Origin: UBA6054 sp964522095
GTDB lineage: Bacteria; Planctomycetota; Phycisphaerae; Phycisphaerales; UBA1924
Direction of reading: 5' to 3'
DNA length: 64,000 bases
NCBI GenBank assembly: GCA_964522095.1
Contig: CAZFSO010000003.1
Coordinates: 1-64,000, forward strand
A program made the position numbers and the translations under genes. The notes beneath the pieces are model-generated. The model was given only the letters and a program-made list of their open reading frames with translations. It made no database searches and was not told the DNA's origin. Of this stretch, positions 41,648-50,800 are shown one piece after another (the stretch's first letter is position 1; every line of letters starts with the position of its first letter).

Positions 41648-42598
41648 GTGTCGAGACTGGAGCACGCCAACCGGATGTCCAACATGAACGGGCCGACCTC
41701 GGCCGCGGGGATCGCGCGCTCGGTGACCAGCGTCGTCGTGCTCTGCGGCGCGGTCCGTCAGACCCCGCTGGCGCGCTCCATCGGGCGCTCGCTCGTGGAC
41801 CTGCCCCTGGCGGACGGCTCGACCCTGGCCGACCGGCACGTCCGGGGGGCGGCCGCCTTCGCCTCCCGGCGGGGGCTCGACCGACTGACGGTGCGGTTCC
41901 TCGTCGACGCCGACTCCGAGCCCCCGCGCGAGCACGACGCGTGCGGCCCGGTCCGCTGCCGGGTCGAACGCGACGCCAGCCCCATCCGGGGCGTGGCGGG
42001 CGTCCTGGCCGACGCGACGCGGTCCTGCGACCCGGACGAGTACCTCGTGGTCGTCAACGGCGCCCAACTCTTCCGCCAGCCCCTCGACGAACTCATCGAG
42101 TCGATGATCCGCAAGGAGTCCGACGTGGCCATGGTCGCCTCCCGCGAGGGCACGCCGGTCGGGCTGTGGCTGCTGCGCGCGGCGGTCCTCCGGTCGATCC
42201 GGCCCGTCGGCTACGTGGACCTCAAGGAGCAGGCCCTGCCCGAGTGGCTCGGACGCTGGAAGGTCAGCGTGGTCGAGACCCAGCGGGCCTACGCCGTGCG
42301 CGCGCGGAGCATCAACGAGTACCTCTCGGCCGTGCGCTTGGACAGCCGAGGCGTGCTGGCCGGGGCCTCGATCGACGAGGACCCCTACCGCGAGGAGTGG
42401 GAGCGGTCGTTCTCGGTGGTCGAACCGGGCGCCGAGGTCGGCGAGGGCGCGGTGGTCCACGACTCGGTCGTGCTCGCCGGTGCGGTGGTGGGGCGGGGCG
42501 CGACGGTGGTCCGCTCGGTCATCTGCCCGGACGGCGCGGTGGGCGCCGGGCAGCGGTGCGTCGGACGCGTCCACACCGGTCGTGGGGGGAGGCGCTGA
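41648..42598 (+). CDS. Degenerate sugar nucleotidyltransferase-like protein with left-handed beta-helix tail
   Basis: The protein has about 316 residues. The Rossmann-like first part (SVVVLCGAVRQTPLARSIGR) sits where nucleotidyltransferases have the GG-x-G-T-R-L loop, but that loop is absent. A middle part follows, YLVVVNGAQLFRQPLDELIE. The last 50 residues show hexapeptide repeats (VEPGAEVGEGAVVHDSVVLA). It was probably once a mannose-1-phosphate guanylyltransferase-like enzyme and is now inactive or regulatory. The GTG at 41648 has AAGGGG upstream; ATG at 41675 is an alternative. Its stop overlaps the exosortase start (TGATG), so it is the first gene of the operon. Confidence 0.65.
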   Translation: MSRLEHANRMSNMNGPTSAAGIARSVTSVVVLCGAVRQTPLARSIGRSLVDLPLADGSTLADRHVRGAAAFASRRGLDRLTVRFLVDADSEPPREHDACGPVRCRVERDASPIRGVAGVLADATRSCDPDEYLVVVNGAQLFRQPLDELIESMIRKESDVAMVASREGTPVGLWLLRAAVLRSIRPVGYVDLKEQALPEWLGRWKVSVVETQRAYAVRARSINEYLSAVRLDSRGVLAGASIDEDPYREEWERSFSVVEPGAEVGEGAVVHDSVVLAGAVVGRGATVVRSVICPDGAVGAGQRCVGRVHTGRGGRR

Positions 42599-43488
42599 TG
42601 CTCGGGGTGTCTCGCTACGGCTGGACGGTCCGGCAGGTCGCCGCGTTGTGCGCGCTGGTCGCGATGGCGGTCTGGGCCGGCTGGACCCAGTGGGTCGACA
42701 TCTTCACGATCGCCTGGCGTGACGAGGAGGCCAGCCACATCCTGCTGGTGCCCCCGATCATCGCCTGGCTCGTGTGGGTGCGCCGGGTGCGCTTCAGGCG
42801 GTCGCCCCCCAGGCTGAGTTGGATCGGGCCGGTGCTGATCCTCGCGGGCTGGCTGCTGGCGTACTTCAGTTTCCGCAACGCCTTCCAGGCCGGCTGGCAC
42901 GGCGGCGCGGTGCTGATGCTGGTGGGCGCGGTCGCGACCGTCGTCGGCGTGCAGGTGCTGGCCAACTTCGCCCCCGCGGTGATCCTGACGGTCATGCTGA
43001 TCCCGGTGCCCGGGCGTCTGCGCCTGCTGATCGCCGGCCCCCTGCAGACCGCGACCGCCCAGGTCACCCGGGTCGTGCTCGAGGCGATGGGCTTCTGGGT
43101 CGAGCGCGCCGGCAACCTCCTGGTCATCAACGACACCCCGGTCGCGGTGCACGAGGCGTGCAACGGCATGCGCATGGTCTTCGCGCTCGTGCTGGTGTCC
43201 TACGCCTTCGCCTTCACCGTGCCGCTGCGCAACTCCGTGCGCCTGATGATCCTCGTGCTCAGCCCCCTCGCGGCGATCGTGTGCAACGTGATCCGCCTGA
43301 CCCCGACGGTGCTGCTCTACGGCTACGCGGACGAGGGCACGGCCGACCTCTTCCACGAGGTCGGCGGCTGGGCCATGCTGCCCATCGCCTTCCTGCTCCT
43401 CATGGGCATCACCCGCGCCCTGCGGTGGGCGATGGTGCCGACCTACCGGTTCACCCTGGCCTACCAGATGTCGGAGCGTGGCGCATGA
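42598..43488 (+). CDS. Exosortase (PEP-CTERM sorting transpeptidase)
   Basis: This 296-residue polytopic membrane protein has about eight helices. The catalytic triad of the exosortase/archaeosortase family is visible: C188 in VHEACNGMRMVF, R233 in CNVIRLTPTV and H253 in LFHEVGGWAM. Exosortases cut PEP-CTERM tails and process or attach the protein in the envelope or matrix. At least three PEP-CTERM-type genes are in the window (20952-21602, 32124-32765, 52606-53298). It lies between the degenerate nucleotidyltransferase and the EpsI-like gene, both overlapping it by one to four bases. Confidence 0.95.
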   Translation: MLGVSRYGWTVRQVAALCALVAMAVWAGWTQWVDIFTIAWRDEEASHILLVPPIIAWLVWVRRVRFRRSPPRLSWIGPVLILAGWLLAYFSFRNAFQAGWHGGAVLMLVGAVATVVGVQVLANFAPAVILTVMLIPVPGRLRLLIAGPLQTATAQVTRVVLEAMGFWVERAGNLLVINDTPVAVHEACNGMRMVFALVLVSYAFAFTVPLRNSVRLMILVLSPLAAIVCNVIRLTPTVLLYGYADEGTADLFHEVGGWAMLPIAFLLLMGITRALRWAMVPTYRFTLAYQMSERGA

Positions 43489-44168
43489 GAGGACCGATCG
43501 CCAGCCTGGTCGTCGCCGGGGCGCTGCTGGCCGGCGTCGGGCTCTCGGGGCGTGCGGCGACCGACCCGGTCGCCGTCGCAGCCTACCACGAGACCATCCG
43601 CGACGCGGCGGCGGCCTTCCCGGTCGACTTCGGCGTCTGGGTCGGTCACGAGGTCGACGTGCCGCCGTCGGCGACCCAACTGCTGCGCCCCAACGCCATC
43701 GTGGCCCGCGAGTACCGCACCGAGGCGATGGGCGGGGCGTCTGCCACCCTCATGCTCGTCCAGTGCGCCGACATCCGCGACATGCAGGGGCACTACCCGC
43801 CCAACTGCTACCCCGCGCACGGCTGGGCCCGCGGCGAGGCCGACGCCGACGCACGCTTCGGGCCACTCCCCGCGGTGCGCTACGAGTACACCCAGCGCGT
43901 CGGCACCCAGGACCGCGCCATCACCGTCTACAACCTGTTCGTCATGCCCACCGGCGAGGTGGCCCTGTCCATGAACGCAGTCGGCAAGGCGGGCGCGGAC
44001 TACCTGCTGAGGCCCTACGGGGCGGCCCAGGTCCAGGTCGTCATCGGCGGCGAGATCGACCGGGAACGCCACGCCTGGATCCTCGCGCAGATGCACGAGA
44101 TCGCGGCGCCCGTGCTGGAGGTGCTGCTGGCGGGCGCCCCGCCGCACAGCCAAGGAGACAACCAGTGA
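43485..44168 (+). CDS. EpsI-type exosortase-associated protein
   Basis: This 227-residue protein has an N-terminal membrane or signal helix (ASLVVAGALLAGVGLSG) and the EpsI (DUF3485) pattern: ATLMLVQCADIRDMQGHYPP, then NCYPAHGW. EpsI proteins are often fused to, or encoded next to, exosortases, and their role is not well defined. It overlaps the exosortase stop (ATGA) and is coupled to the next gene (GTGA), so exosortase, EpsI and the Wzc-like protein are made together. Confidence 0.88.
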   Translation: MRGPIASLVVAGALLAGVGLSGRAATDPVAVAAYHETIRDAAAAFPVDFGVWVGHEVDVPPSATQLLRPNAIVAREYRTEAMGGASATLMLVQCADIRDMQGHYPPNCYPAHGWARGEADADARFGPLPAVRYEYTQRVGTQDRAITVYNLFVMPTGEVALSMNAVGKAGADYLLRPYGAAQVQVVIGGEIDRERHAWILAQMHEIAAPVLEVLLAGAPPHSQGDNQ

Positions 44169-46384
44169 CCTCGCGCCCACCCGCATCCGACTGGTCGGAC
44201 GTCCCGCAGGAGACGCACCCGAACGTGTTCTCCATGGTGCACCGCCTGCTGCGCGGGCGCTACCTCATCACGATCCTCCTGGCGGGCGTGTTCGCCCTGG
44301 CGGGCGGGGCGGCGGGCTACCTCAGCCAGAACCCCCTCTACCGCTCCGACGCGGTGATCCAGATCCAGCCGGTGCTGCCCAAGATCCTCTACGAGACCGA
44401 GCAGACGTCGGCGCCCCAGATGTTCAACAGTTTCGTGGCCTCTCAGGCCGAACTGATGAAGGGCCAGAACGTCATCCAGTACGCCCTGGACTCCGACCGG
44501 TGGCGCGCCGTGCGGGCCGAGGCGGAGATCAGCGGCGTCGAGCCGTTCCGCGACCGGCTTCAGGTCCGCACCAGCCGCGCCACCCAGCAACTCATCGGCG
44601 TCTCGTTCGAGCACGAGAACGCCCGCGTCGCACAGGCCGGCACGCAGGCGATCGTCGACGCCTACATGGACCTGCACGGCCGGGCCAGCGAGATGACCTC
44701 CGAGGCCAGGCTCGCCATCCTGGAGACCCGGCGCAACAACCTGCGCGACGAGAAGAGCATCAAGGACGCCGACATCGCCCGCGTCGCGCGCGAGTGGGGC
44801 ACCGACCAGTTGGGCCTGCAGGTCCAGGCGGCGTTCGAGACCGTGCAGGCCCTCATCGCCGAGAAGCAGGCCCTCGAGGCGCAGATCGCCGAGTTCGAGG
44901 CGCTCGCCGGCGGGGTCGGCGAGGGCGGCGCGCCGTCGCTGATCACGCCCGAACGGGCCGCCGAACTGGACACCCACGTCGCCGAACTGCTGGCCATCCG
45001 GCGTGACCTGGAGGCCGAGCGCCGCCGGTTCGTCATGGCCGGCATCCTCGAGGGCCACCGGGACCACAAGCGGGTGATCAACGGCCTGGCCCAAGTCAAC
45101 GACCAGATCCGCGAGCGCATCGCCGCGCTGGAGGCGTCGCTCGGCTCGGGGGCCGAACCCACCGGCACGTTCGCCGGCCTGAGCCTCGACGGGCTGCGCG
45201 CCCGGCTCGGCCGCACCGAGGAGCGCCTCGCCGCCGCCCGGGAGACCCAGGCGCGCCTCGGCCGGGCCAACCTCGAACTGCGCGACCTCAACCTCCAGCG
45301 CGTCGACCTCGAGGCCGAGATCCAGCGCACCGAGCAGCGCATCGACGCCCTGCGGCTCGAGTCGCAGGCCGGCGCCATCTCCGAGGTCTCGGGGCGCGTC
45401 AGCGTGGTCGGACAGGCCACCCTGCCCCGCACCCCGTCGAGCGACAAACGCATCAAGATGGCAGCGGCCGGCTTCGTCGGCGCCGGCTCGATCCCGGTCA
45501 TCCTCATGCTCGGCCTGGGCGTGACCGGCCGGCGCATCCGCTACTCCGACGACAGCATCCTCGAATCGGCCCACTCGCGCATCGTCGGCGTGCTGCCCGA
45601 CCTGGGCAAGTCGATCACCGACCGCGAACTCGCCGAGGCCTCCGCCTTCGCCGTGCACCAGATCCGCTCGCAGTTGCAGATCGCCCACGGGCGCAGCGAC
45701 ACCGCGGTCTACTCGGTCACCAGCCCGGCCCCGGGCGACGGCAAGACGAGCATGATCATCGCCCTGGGCCTGTCGTTCGCCGAGAGCGGCGACCGCACGC
45801 TGCTGATCGACCTGGACCTGATCGGCCGGGGCCTCTCGCTGCACTTCGGCCACCCGGCCGCGCCCAGCCTGGCCGACGCCGCGGCCGCGGGCGACGACCT
45901 GGCCGCCATGGTCCGCGAGTCGCGCTTCGAGCGCCTGAGCGTCCTGCCCGCGGGCGCGGGCGACGACCAGCGCATCAGCCGCCTCAGCCCGACCGTGGTC
46001 CGGCGCGTCGTCGAGACCTTCCGCGGGCGCTACGACACGATCCTGATCGACTCAGGCCCCATCCTCGGCTCGATCGAGGCCGGCCTGCTCGCCCCCGCGG
46101 TCGACGGCGTGATGATGGTGGTGGGTCGCAACCAGCTCCGCCCGCTCGTCCGCCGGGCGGTCGACCAGATCCACGCCGTCGGCGGGCGCGTCGTCGCCAC
46201 GGTCTTCAACCGCGCCTCGATCCAGGAACTGCGCCAGTCCAGCAGCAGCATGTCGGTGCACTTCTCGCGCCAGGCCTCGCGTCAGGCGGCCGAGCAGGCC
46301 GCCAGCGGGCGGACCAGCATCGGCCCTCTGGGCGGCTCGCTCTTCACGCCCCAGAACAACGAGCGGGCGAGGACCGGCGCATGA
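44165..46384 (+). CDS. Wzc-like chain-length regulator fused to a BY-kinase-type ATPase
   Basis: In this 739-residue protein, residues 1-460 form a Wzz-type domain: a membrane helix (ITILLAGVFALAGGAAGYLS), a long periplasmic coiled coil (about residues 190-410), and a second membrane helix before residue 465. The ATPase part has Walker A PAPGDGKTSMI (about 521-530), the A' motif LLIDLDLIGRG and Walker B TILIDSGP (about 624). The usual DLRRP after A' is changed and the C-terminus has no Tyr cluster, so autophosphorylation as in Wzc seems unlikely. It probably controls polymer length and export. GTG start with 4-base overlap. Confidence 0.88.
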   Translation: MTSRPPASDWSDVPQETHPNVFSMVHRLLRGRYLITILLAGVFALAGGAAGYLSQNPLYRSDAVIQIQPVLPKILYETEQTSAPQMFNSFVASQAELMKGQNVIQYALDSDRWRAVRAEAEISGVEPFRDRLQVRTSRATQQLIGVSFEHENARVAQAGTQAIVDAYMDLHGRASEMTSEARLAILETRRNNLRDEKSIKDADIARVAREWGTDQLGLQVQAAFETVQALIAEKQALEAQIAEFEALAGGVGEGGAPSLITPERAAELDTHVAELLAIRRDLEAERRRFVMAGILEGHRDHKRVINGLAQVNDQIRERIAALEASLGSGAEPTGTFAGLSLDGLRARLGRTEERLAAARETQARLGRANLELRDLNLQRVDLEAEIQRTEQRIDALRLESQAGAISEVSGRVSVVGQATLPRTPSSDKRIKMAAAGFVGAGSIPVILMLGLGVTGRRIRYSDDSILESAHSRIVGVLPDLGKSITDRELAEASAFAVHQIRSQLQIAHGRSDTAVYSVTSPAPGDGKTSMIIALGLSFAESGDRTLLIDLDLIGRGLSLHFGHPAAPSLADAAAAGDDLAAMVRESRFERLSVLPAGAGDDQRISRLSPTVVRRVVETFRGRYDTILIDSGPILGSIEAGLLAPAVDGVMMVVGRNQLRPLVRRAVDQIHAVGGRVVATVFNRASIQELRQSSSSMSVHFSRQASRQAAEQAASGRTSIGPLGGSLFTPQNNERARTGA

Positions 46385-47799
46385 TCGCGCCCGAGGCCAG
46401 GCCGGCGACGCCCACGCTGTGGGGCCTGACCCCCGCGCAGTTGCACGCCCGCTACTGGGCGGCGCACGGCGTGCAGGTCGTGCCCGCCGGCTCGGGCATC
46501 GACATCAACCCCCACGCCGAGCTGTACCTGCTCACCGAGCCGTCCCGCCTGGTCATCATGCCGCTGCAGCGATCGCTGGAACTGCTCTGCTGGCTCAAGC
46601 CCGACCTGCTGATCGTGCGCCTGGCCGACACCTCGGTCAGCGACTACCGCGAGCGCGTCGAGAGCCGCCCGGACGGACGCTTCCTGCGCTTCCGGCGCGT
46701 CTACGACGCGCGGTCGTCGCGCCTGGCCCGCGTCGCGTTCACCGCCGAGACGGACATCGCCAGCGACTGGGCGGCGCTGAACCCCGACGCCCGCCCCTGG
46801 TACGCCCTGCGCGGGCTCGTGCCCCACGACCTGCGGTCCTCGCTGCGCGAGCACGGCCGGATCTACTCCTCCGACCTCGACCGCGACAACGCGCGCTTCG
46901 TCCGCGACCTGGCCGAGATCTGGCCCCGGCCCGACGCGACCATCACCCGCGTCCGCCGCGTCGGGCGCGAGGGATGGGCCGACGAGCAGGCCCAGGCCGG
47001 CGACACCGCCGAGATCACCGGCCCGGTCTGGATCGGAGCGGGCCGCTCGCTGCCCGCCGGGCGCGTCGCGGTCGGCCCGGCCGTGATGTGGGACGACCCC
47101 GAGCGCCGCCCCGAGACCGAGGACGTCTCCTGGCTGGACATCGAGGCCAAGCCCGGCTGGTCCGAGCGGCGCATCGAGGAGGCGGCCCCCTACGCCGGCA
47201 GCACGCGCAAGCGCGTCTTCGACGTCGCCTTCGCCCTGGTCGCCCTGGCCCTGACCCTGCCCCTCTACCCCCTCATCATGCTGGCGATCTACGTGGAGGA
47301 CCGCCGCCCGTTCTTCTTCGCCCACGAGCGCGAGTCGATCCACGGCCGGGTCTTCGGCTGCCTGAAGTTCCGCACCATGTTCCGCAACGCCGAGGCCATG
47401 AAGGCCCAACTCCAGCAGGACAACAAGGCCGACGGCCCGCAGTTCTTCATCGAGAACGACCCGCGCATCACCCGCGTCGGACGCGTCCTGCGCAAACTCC
47501 AACTCGACGAGATCCCCCAGTTCCTCAACGTCCTCGCCGGCCACATGTCCGTCGTCGGCCCGCGCCCCAGCCCCTACTCGGAGAACCAGTACTGCCCCGG
47601 CTGGCGCGAGGCGCGCCTCAGCGTCCGCCCCGGCGTCACCGGCCTCTGGCAGATCCGGCGCACCCGCGCCGACGGCGCGGACTTCCAGGAATGGATCCGC
47701 TACGACATCGAGTACGTCGAGAAGGCGAGTTTCAGGCTCGACCTGTACATAATCTGGAAGACGGTGGTGCTGGTGGTCAGCGCCCTGACCCGGAAGTAG
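46381..47799 (+). CDS. Polyprenyl-phosphate sugar-1-phosphate transferase (initiating enzyme)
   Basis: In this 472-residue protein, residues 1-290 are a divergent domain with a left-handed-helix-like stretch (ITGPVWIGAGRSLPAGRVAV). This differs from the usual four-helix or CoA-binding N-terminus. Residues 290-472 are the PNPT catalytic domain: a membrane helix (VFDVAFALVALALTLPLYPL), FGCLKFRTM, LDEIPQFLNVLAGHMSVVGP and SVRPGVTGLWQI. It loads the first sugar phosphate onto undecaprenyl phosphate at the inner membrane and so starts exopolysaccharide repeat units. ATGA overlap with the previous gene. Confidence 0.92.
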   Translation: MIAPEARPATPTLWGLTPAQLHARYWAAHGVQVVPAGSGIDINPHAELYLLTEPSRLVIMPLQRSLELLCWLKPDLLIVRLADTSVSDYRERVESRPDGRFLRFRRVYDARSSRLARVAFTAETDIASDWAALNPDARPWYALRGLVPHDLRSSLREHGRIYSSDLDRDNARFVRDLAEIWPRPDATITRVRRVGREGWADEQAQAGDTAEITGPVWIGAGRSLPAGRVAVGPAVMWDDPERRPETEDVSWLDIEAKPGWSERRIEEAAPYAGSTRKRVFDVAFALVALALTLPLYPLIMLAIYVEDRRPFFFAHERESIHGRVFGCLKFRTMFRNAEAMKAQLQQDNKADGPQFFIENDPRITRVGRVLRKLQLDEIPQFLNVLAGHMSVVGPRPSPYSENQYCPGWREARLSVRPGVTGLWQIRRTRADGADFQEWIRYDIEYVEKASFRLDLYIIWKTVVLVVSALTRK

Positions 47800-47814
47800 C
47801 GAGGAAAAAACCCC

Positions 47815-50800
47815 ATGGGCCTCAGGCCACGAACCGCACGCCGTCTCGTGCTCGTCTCGGTGCTGCTCGTCATCGTCGTGGCCGGCGCGGTCGCCTTCTT
47901 CACCGTGCCCAGGTTCCAGAAGGCCCGCCAACTCGAGGCCTTCCAGCGCGACGGCCTCGCGGCCCACGAGGACGGACGACACCAGGACGCCGTCATGCTC
48001 CTCGGCCGCTTCATCCGCGGCATGGGCGACCGGCCCTTCGACCCGCAGATCCGGGCCGCCTACGCCAGGTCGCGCTACCGCCTCGAGTCCAGCGACGGCA
48101 GCCACCTCGCCGCCGCCGCCACCGTGCTGCGCGAGTACTTCCGCGACCACCCCGACGACACCCAGGCCGGCGTCGACCTGCTCGAGATGTTCGTCGAGTC
48201 CGGCGCGTGGGCCGAGGCCCGCGAACTGGCGGTCCGCCTGCGCCCCCAGGACGTCGCCGAGACGCCCGAGGAGCGCCTGCCCGTGCTGCGCAACGAACTG
48301 CGCGCCCGCTCCAGCCTCAACGCCGACGACCCGCTGATCCCCGAACTCGAGAACCGCCTGCTGGCTTCGCCCGAGCCGAAGTTCGTCGACGCCTGGCGCG
48401 CTTTCGCCCGCGCCGAGGCCGACTCCGACACCGAGCGGGCGGTCCGCGTCATCGACGACTACGCCGCCGCCCGCCCCAACCAGGCCGGCCCGCGCGTGCT
48501 GTCCGCCATCTACGCGACCCGCGGCCAGCCCGTCGACCAGTCCACGGCCATCATCTGCGACGCCGTCGGCCTGGACTGGCGCACGGGCGAGTGGTCCAGC
48601 GAGGCCCCCCTGGACGAGCCCGAACTCGTGCGGGTGCTGGTGCGCGCGCTCGAACTGGCCGGCCAGGACGGGCTCGTCACCCGCGTGCTCTCCCGGGCGG
48701 TCGAGCAGACCGAGGACGCCGGCTTCGTCCGCATGCTCGTGCGCCGGCGATACTGGTCCGGCTTCCACGACGACGTGCTCAGCCAGGAGGCCACCACCCC
48801 GGGGGGCGCCTTCGTCGCCGACGTCGACGGCTACGCCGCCCTCGTCGCCATGGAGCGCGGCGACGACGAGCGCGTGCGTGCGCTCGAGGCCCGCCTGCGC
48901 GAACACTCGCACGACTTCCGCGCCCAGGGGTGGACCCACACGATCACCTCGCGCAGGGCCTTCCGCGACGGCGACTTCGTCGCGGCCCGGGCGGCCGCCT
49001 CCGACGCCATCGAGCGCTACCCGCTCGAGCCGACGCTCCGCATGCTGCTCGGCGACGTCCACGAGCGCCAGGGACGCCTGGCCGACGCCATCGACTCCTG
49101 GACCCACGCCGAGCAACTCGCCGAGCCGACCGTCTGGGTCGACCCCGGCGCCCGCCAGGTCACCGCCCTCTCCCGGGCCGGGCGACTGCCCGAGGCGGCC
49201 CGCAAGGCCGAGCAACTCGTCCAGTCCACGCGGGGCCACTTCCGCGCCATCGACCTGCTCGTCCACACCGACGCCATGCTCGCACGCGCCGGCCAACTCG
49301 ACGCCGACCGGGCACGCCGCTCGCTCGCGTTCGGCCGCTCGCTGCGCGACGCGCTCGGCCAGGCCGAGCATCACTCCCTCACCCTCGCGATCGCCACCAT
49401 CGAGGCATCGGTGGGCAACGCCGACGCGGCACGGTCCGAACTGGCCGCCCTGGTCAAGTCCGAGCCGGGACCCGACGCGATGGCCGAGGCCGTGGCGGTC
49501 GACCAGCGCTTCGGGCTGGGCCTCACCGCGGGCCCGGGCCTCGCCGAACTGCCCGACCGCATCGACGACCCCGAGGTCGCCCTCCGCGCCGCCCTGCTCT
49601 TCGCGTCGGGCGGCGGGTTCGACCAGGGCCGGGCCGACCGCGCCGGCGCCATGCTCGACGCGGGCCTGAGCCGCGCGGCGCCGGCCGACAAGCCCCGCTG
49701 GCTGCGCACCGTCGCCGTCTTCAAGGACGCCACCCGGGCGCCCGACGCCGCCGACGCTTGGCGCGCCGCCGTCGCCGCCGACCCGGACAGCGTCGACCTG
49801 CTCTCCGAGGCGGTCGAGTCCGACGCCCTGGGGTACGACTTGGACTTCGTCGAGTCGTCCATCGCCCGCATCGTGGAACTGACCGCCACCCAGGGGCGCA
49901 CGCTGCCGTCCCGCCTGCGCCTCGCGCGCGCCAAGGCGGTCTTCGGCAAGACGCCCAACCGCCAGCGGCGAGACGAGGCGCTCTCGACCGTCCGCGCGGT
50001 CGTGCTCGCCGAGCCGCAGAACCTCCGCGCCCGCACCATGCTGGCCAACATGCTCCAGCACCCCTGCCCGCCCTCGATGCAGGGCGCCGACCGGTTCTCA
50101 CCCGACCTGACCGGCGCGATCGGCCAGTACATGGAAGCCTCCCGCCTGGTCGGCGGCGAGGACGCCTTCGGCTACCTGTTCATGGCGGTCGACCTGCACT
50201 TCCGCGCCGGAAACGAGAACTCGGCGCGCCAACTCCTGCTCGACATCATCTCCCGGGCCCGGGACAACCCCGTCAACCAGCAGCGCGTCGCCGCGGAACT
50301 CAACCGCCTGAGCGACAAGTCGACCGCCGCCCGCCTCCTGGGCGACCTGTTCGCGTCATCCACCGGCCCTTCCCGCGTGACCATCGGCCTGCAACTGGCC
50401 CAGAGTTCCGTGGCGGCCAACGAGACCCGCCGCGCCGCCGAGGTGCTGCGCCAGGTCGCCGCCGCCGGCGACCTCGACGCCGAGCAGGTCTCCGAACTCT
50501 CCCGCCTGTTCCGCCAGATCGGCCTCGCCGACGACGCCGACCGCGTGCTCGAACAGGCCGAGCAGTACGGGCTCACCGCCACCGAGGCCGGCCTCGTCCG
50601 CGCCCGGGCGCTCGCCCGCACCGGTGACAGCGACGCCGCCGAACGCCTGCTCGTCTCCATCGTCGAGGCCGACCCCCAGGCCAGGGACGCGTGGATCGCG
50701 CTGGTCAGCATGCTCATGGCCGCCAACGACGCGCAGGGCGCCGGCGCCTACGCCGACCGGGCGCTCACGCACCTGCCCGGCGACGAGGACCTGCTGTACT

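Noticed and set aside
46282..50627. Open frames of over 1200 codons antisense and in another frame across the transferase and TPR genes
   Set aside because: At this GC content shadow frames stay open by chance. Their translations are Arg/Pro/Gly-rich without domains, while the chosen frames have clear motifs.
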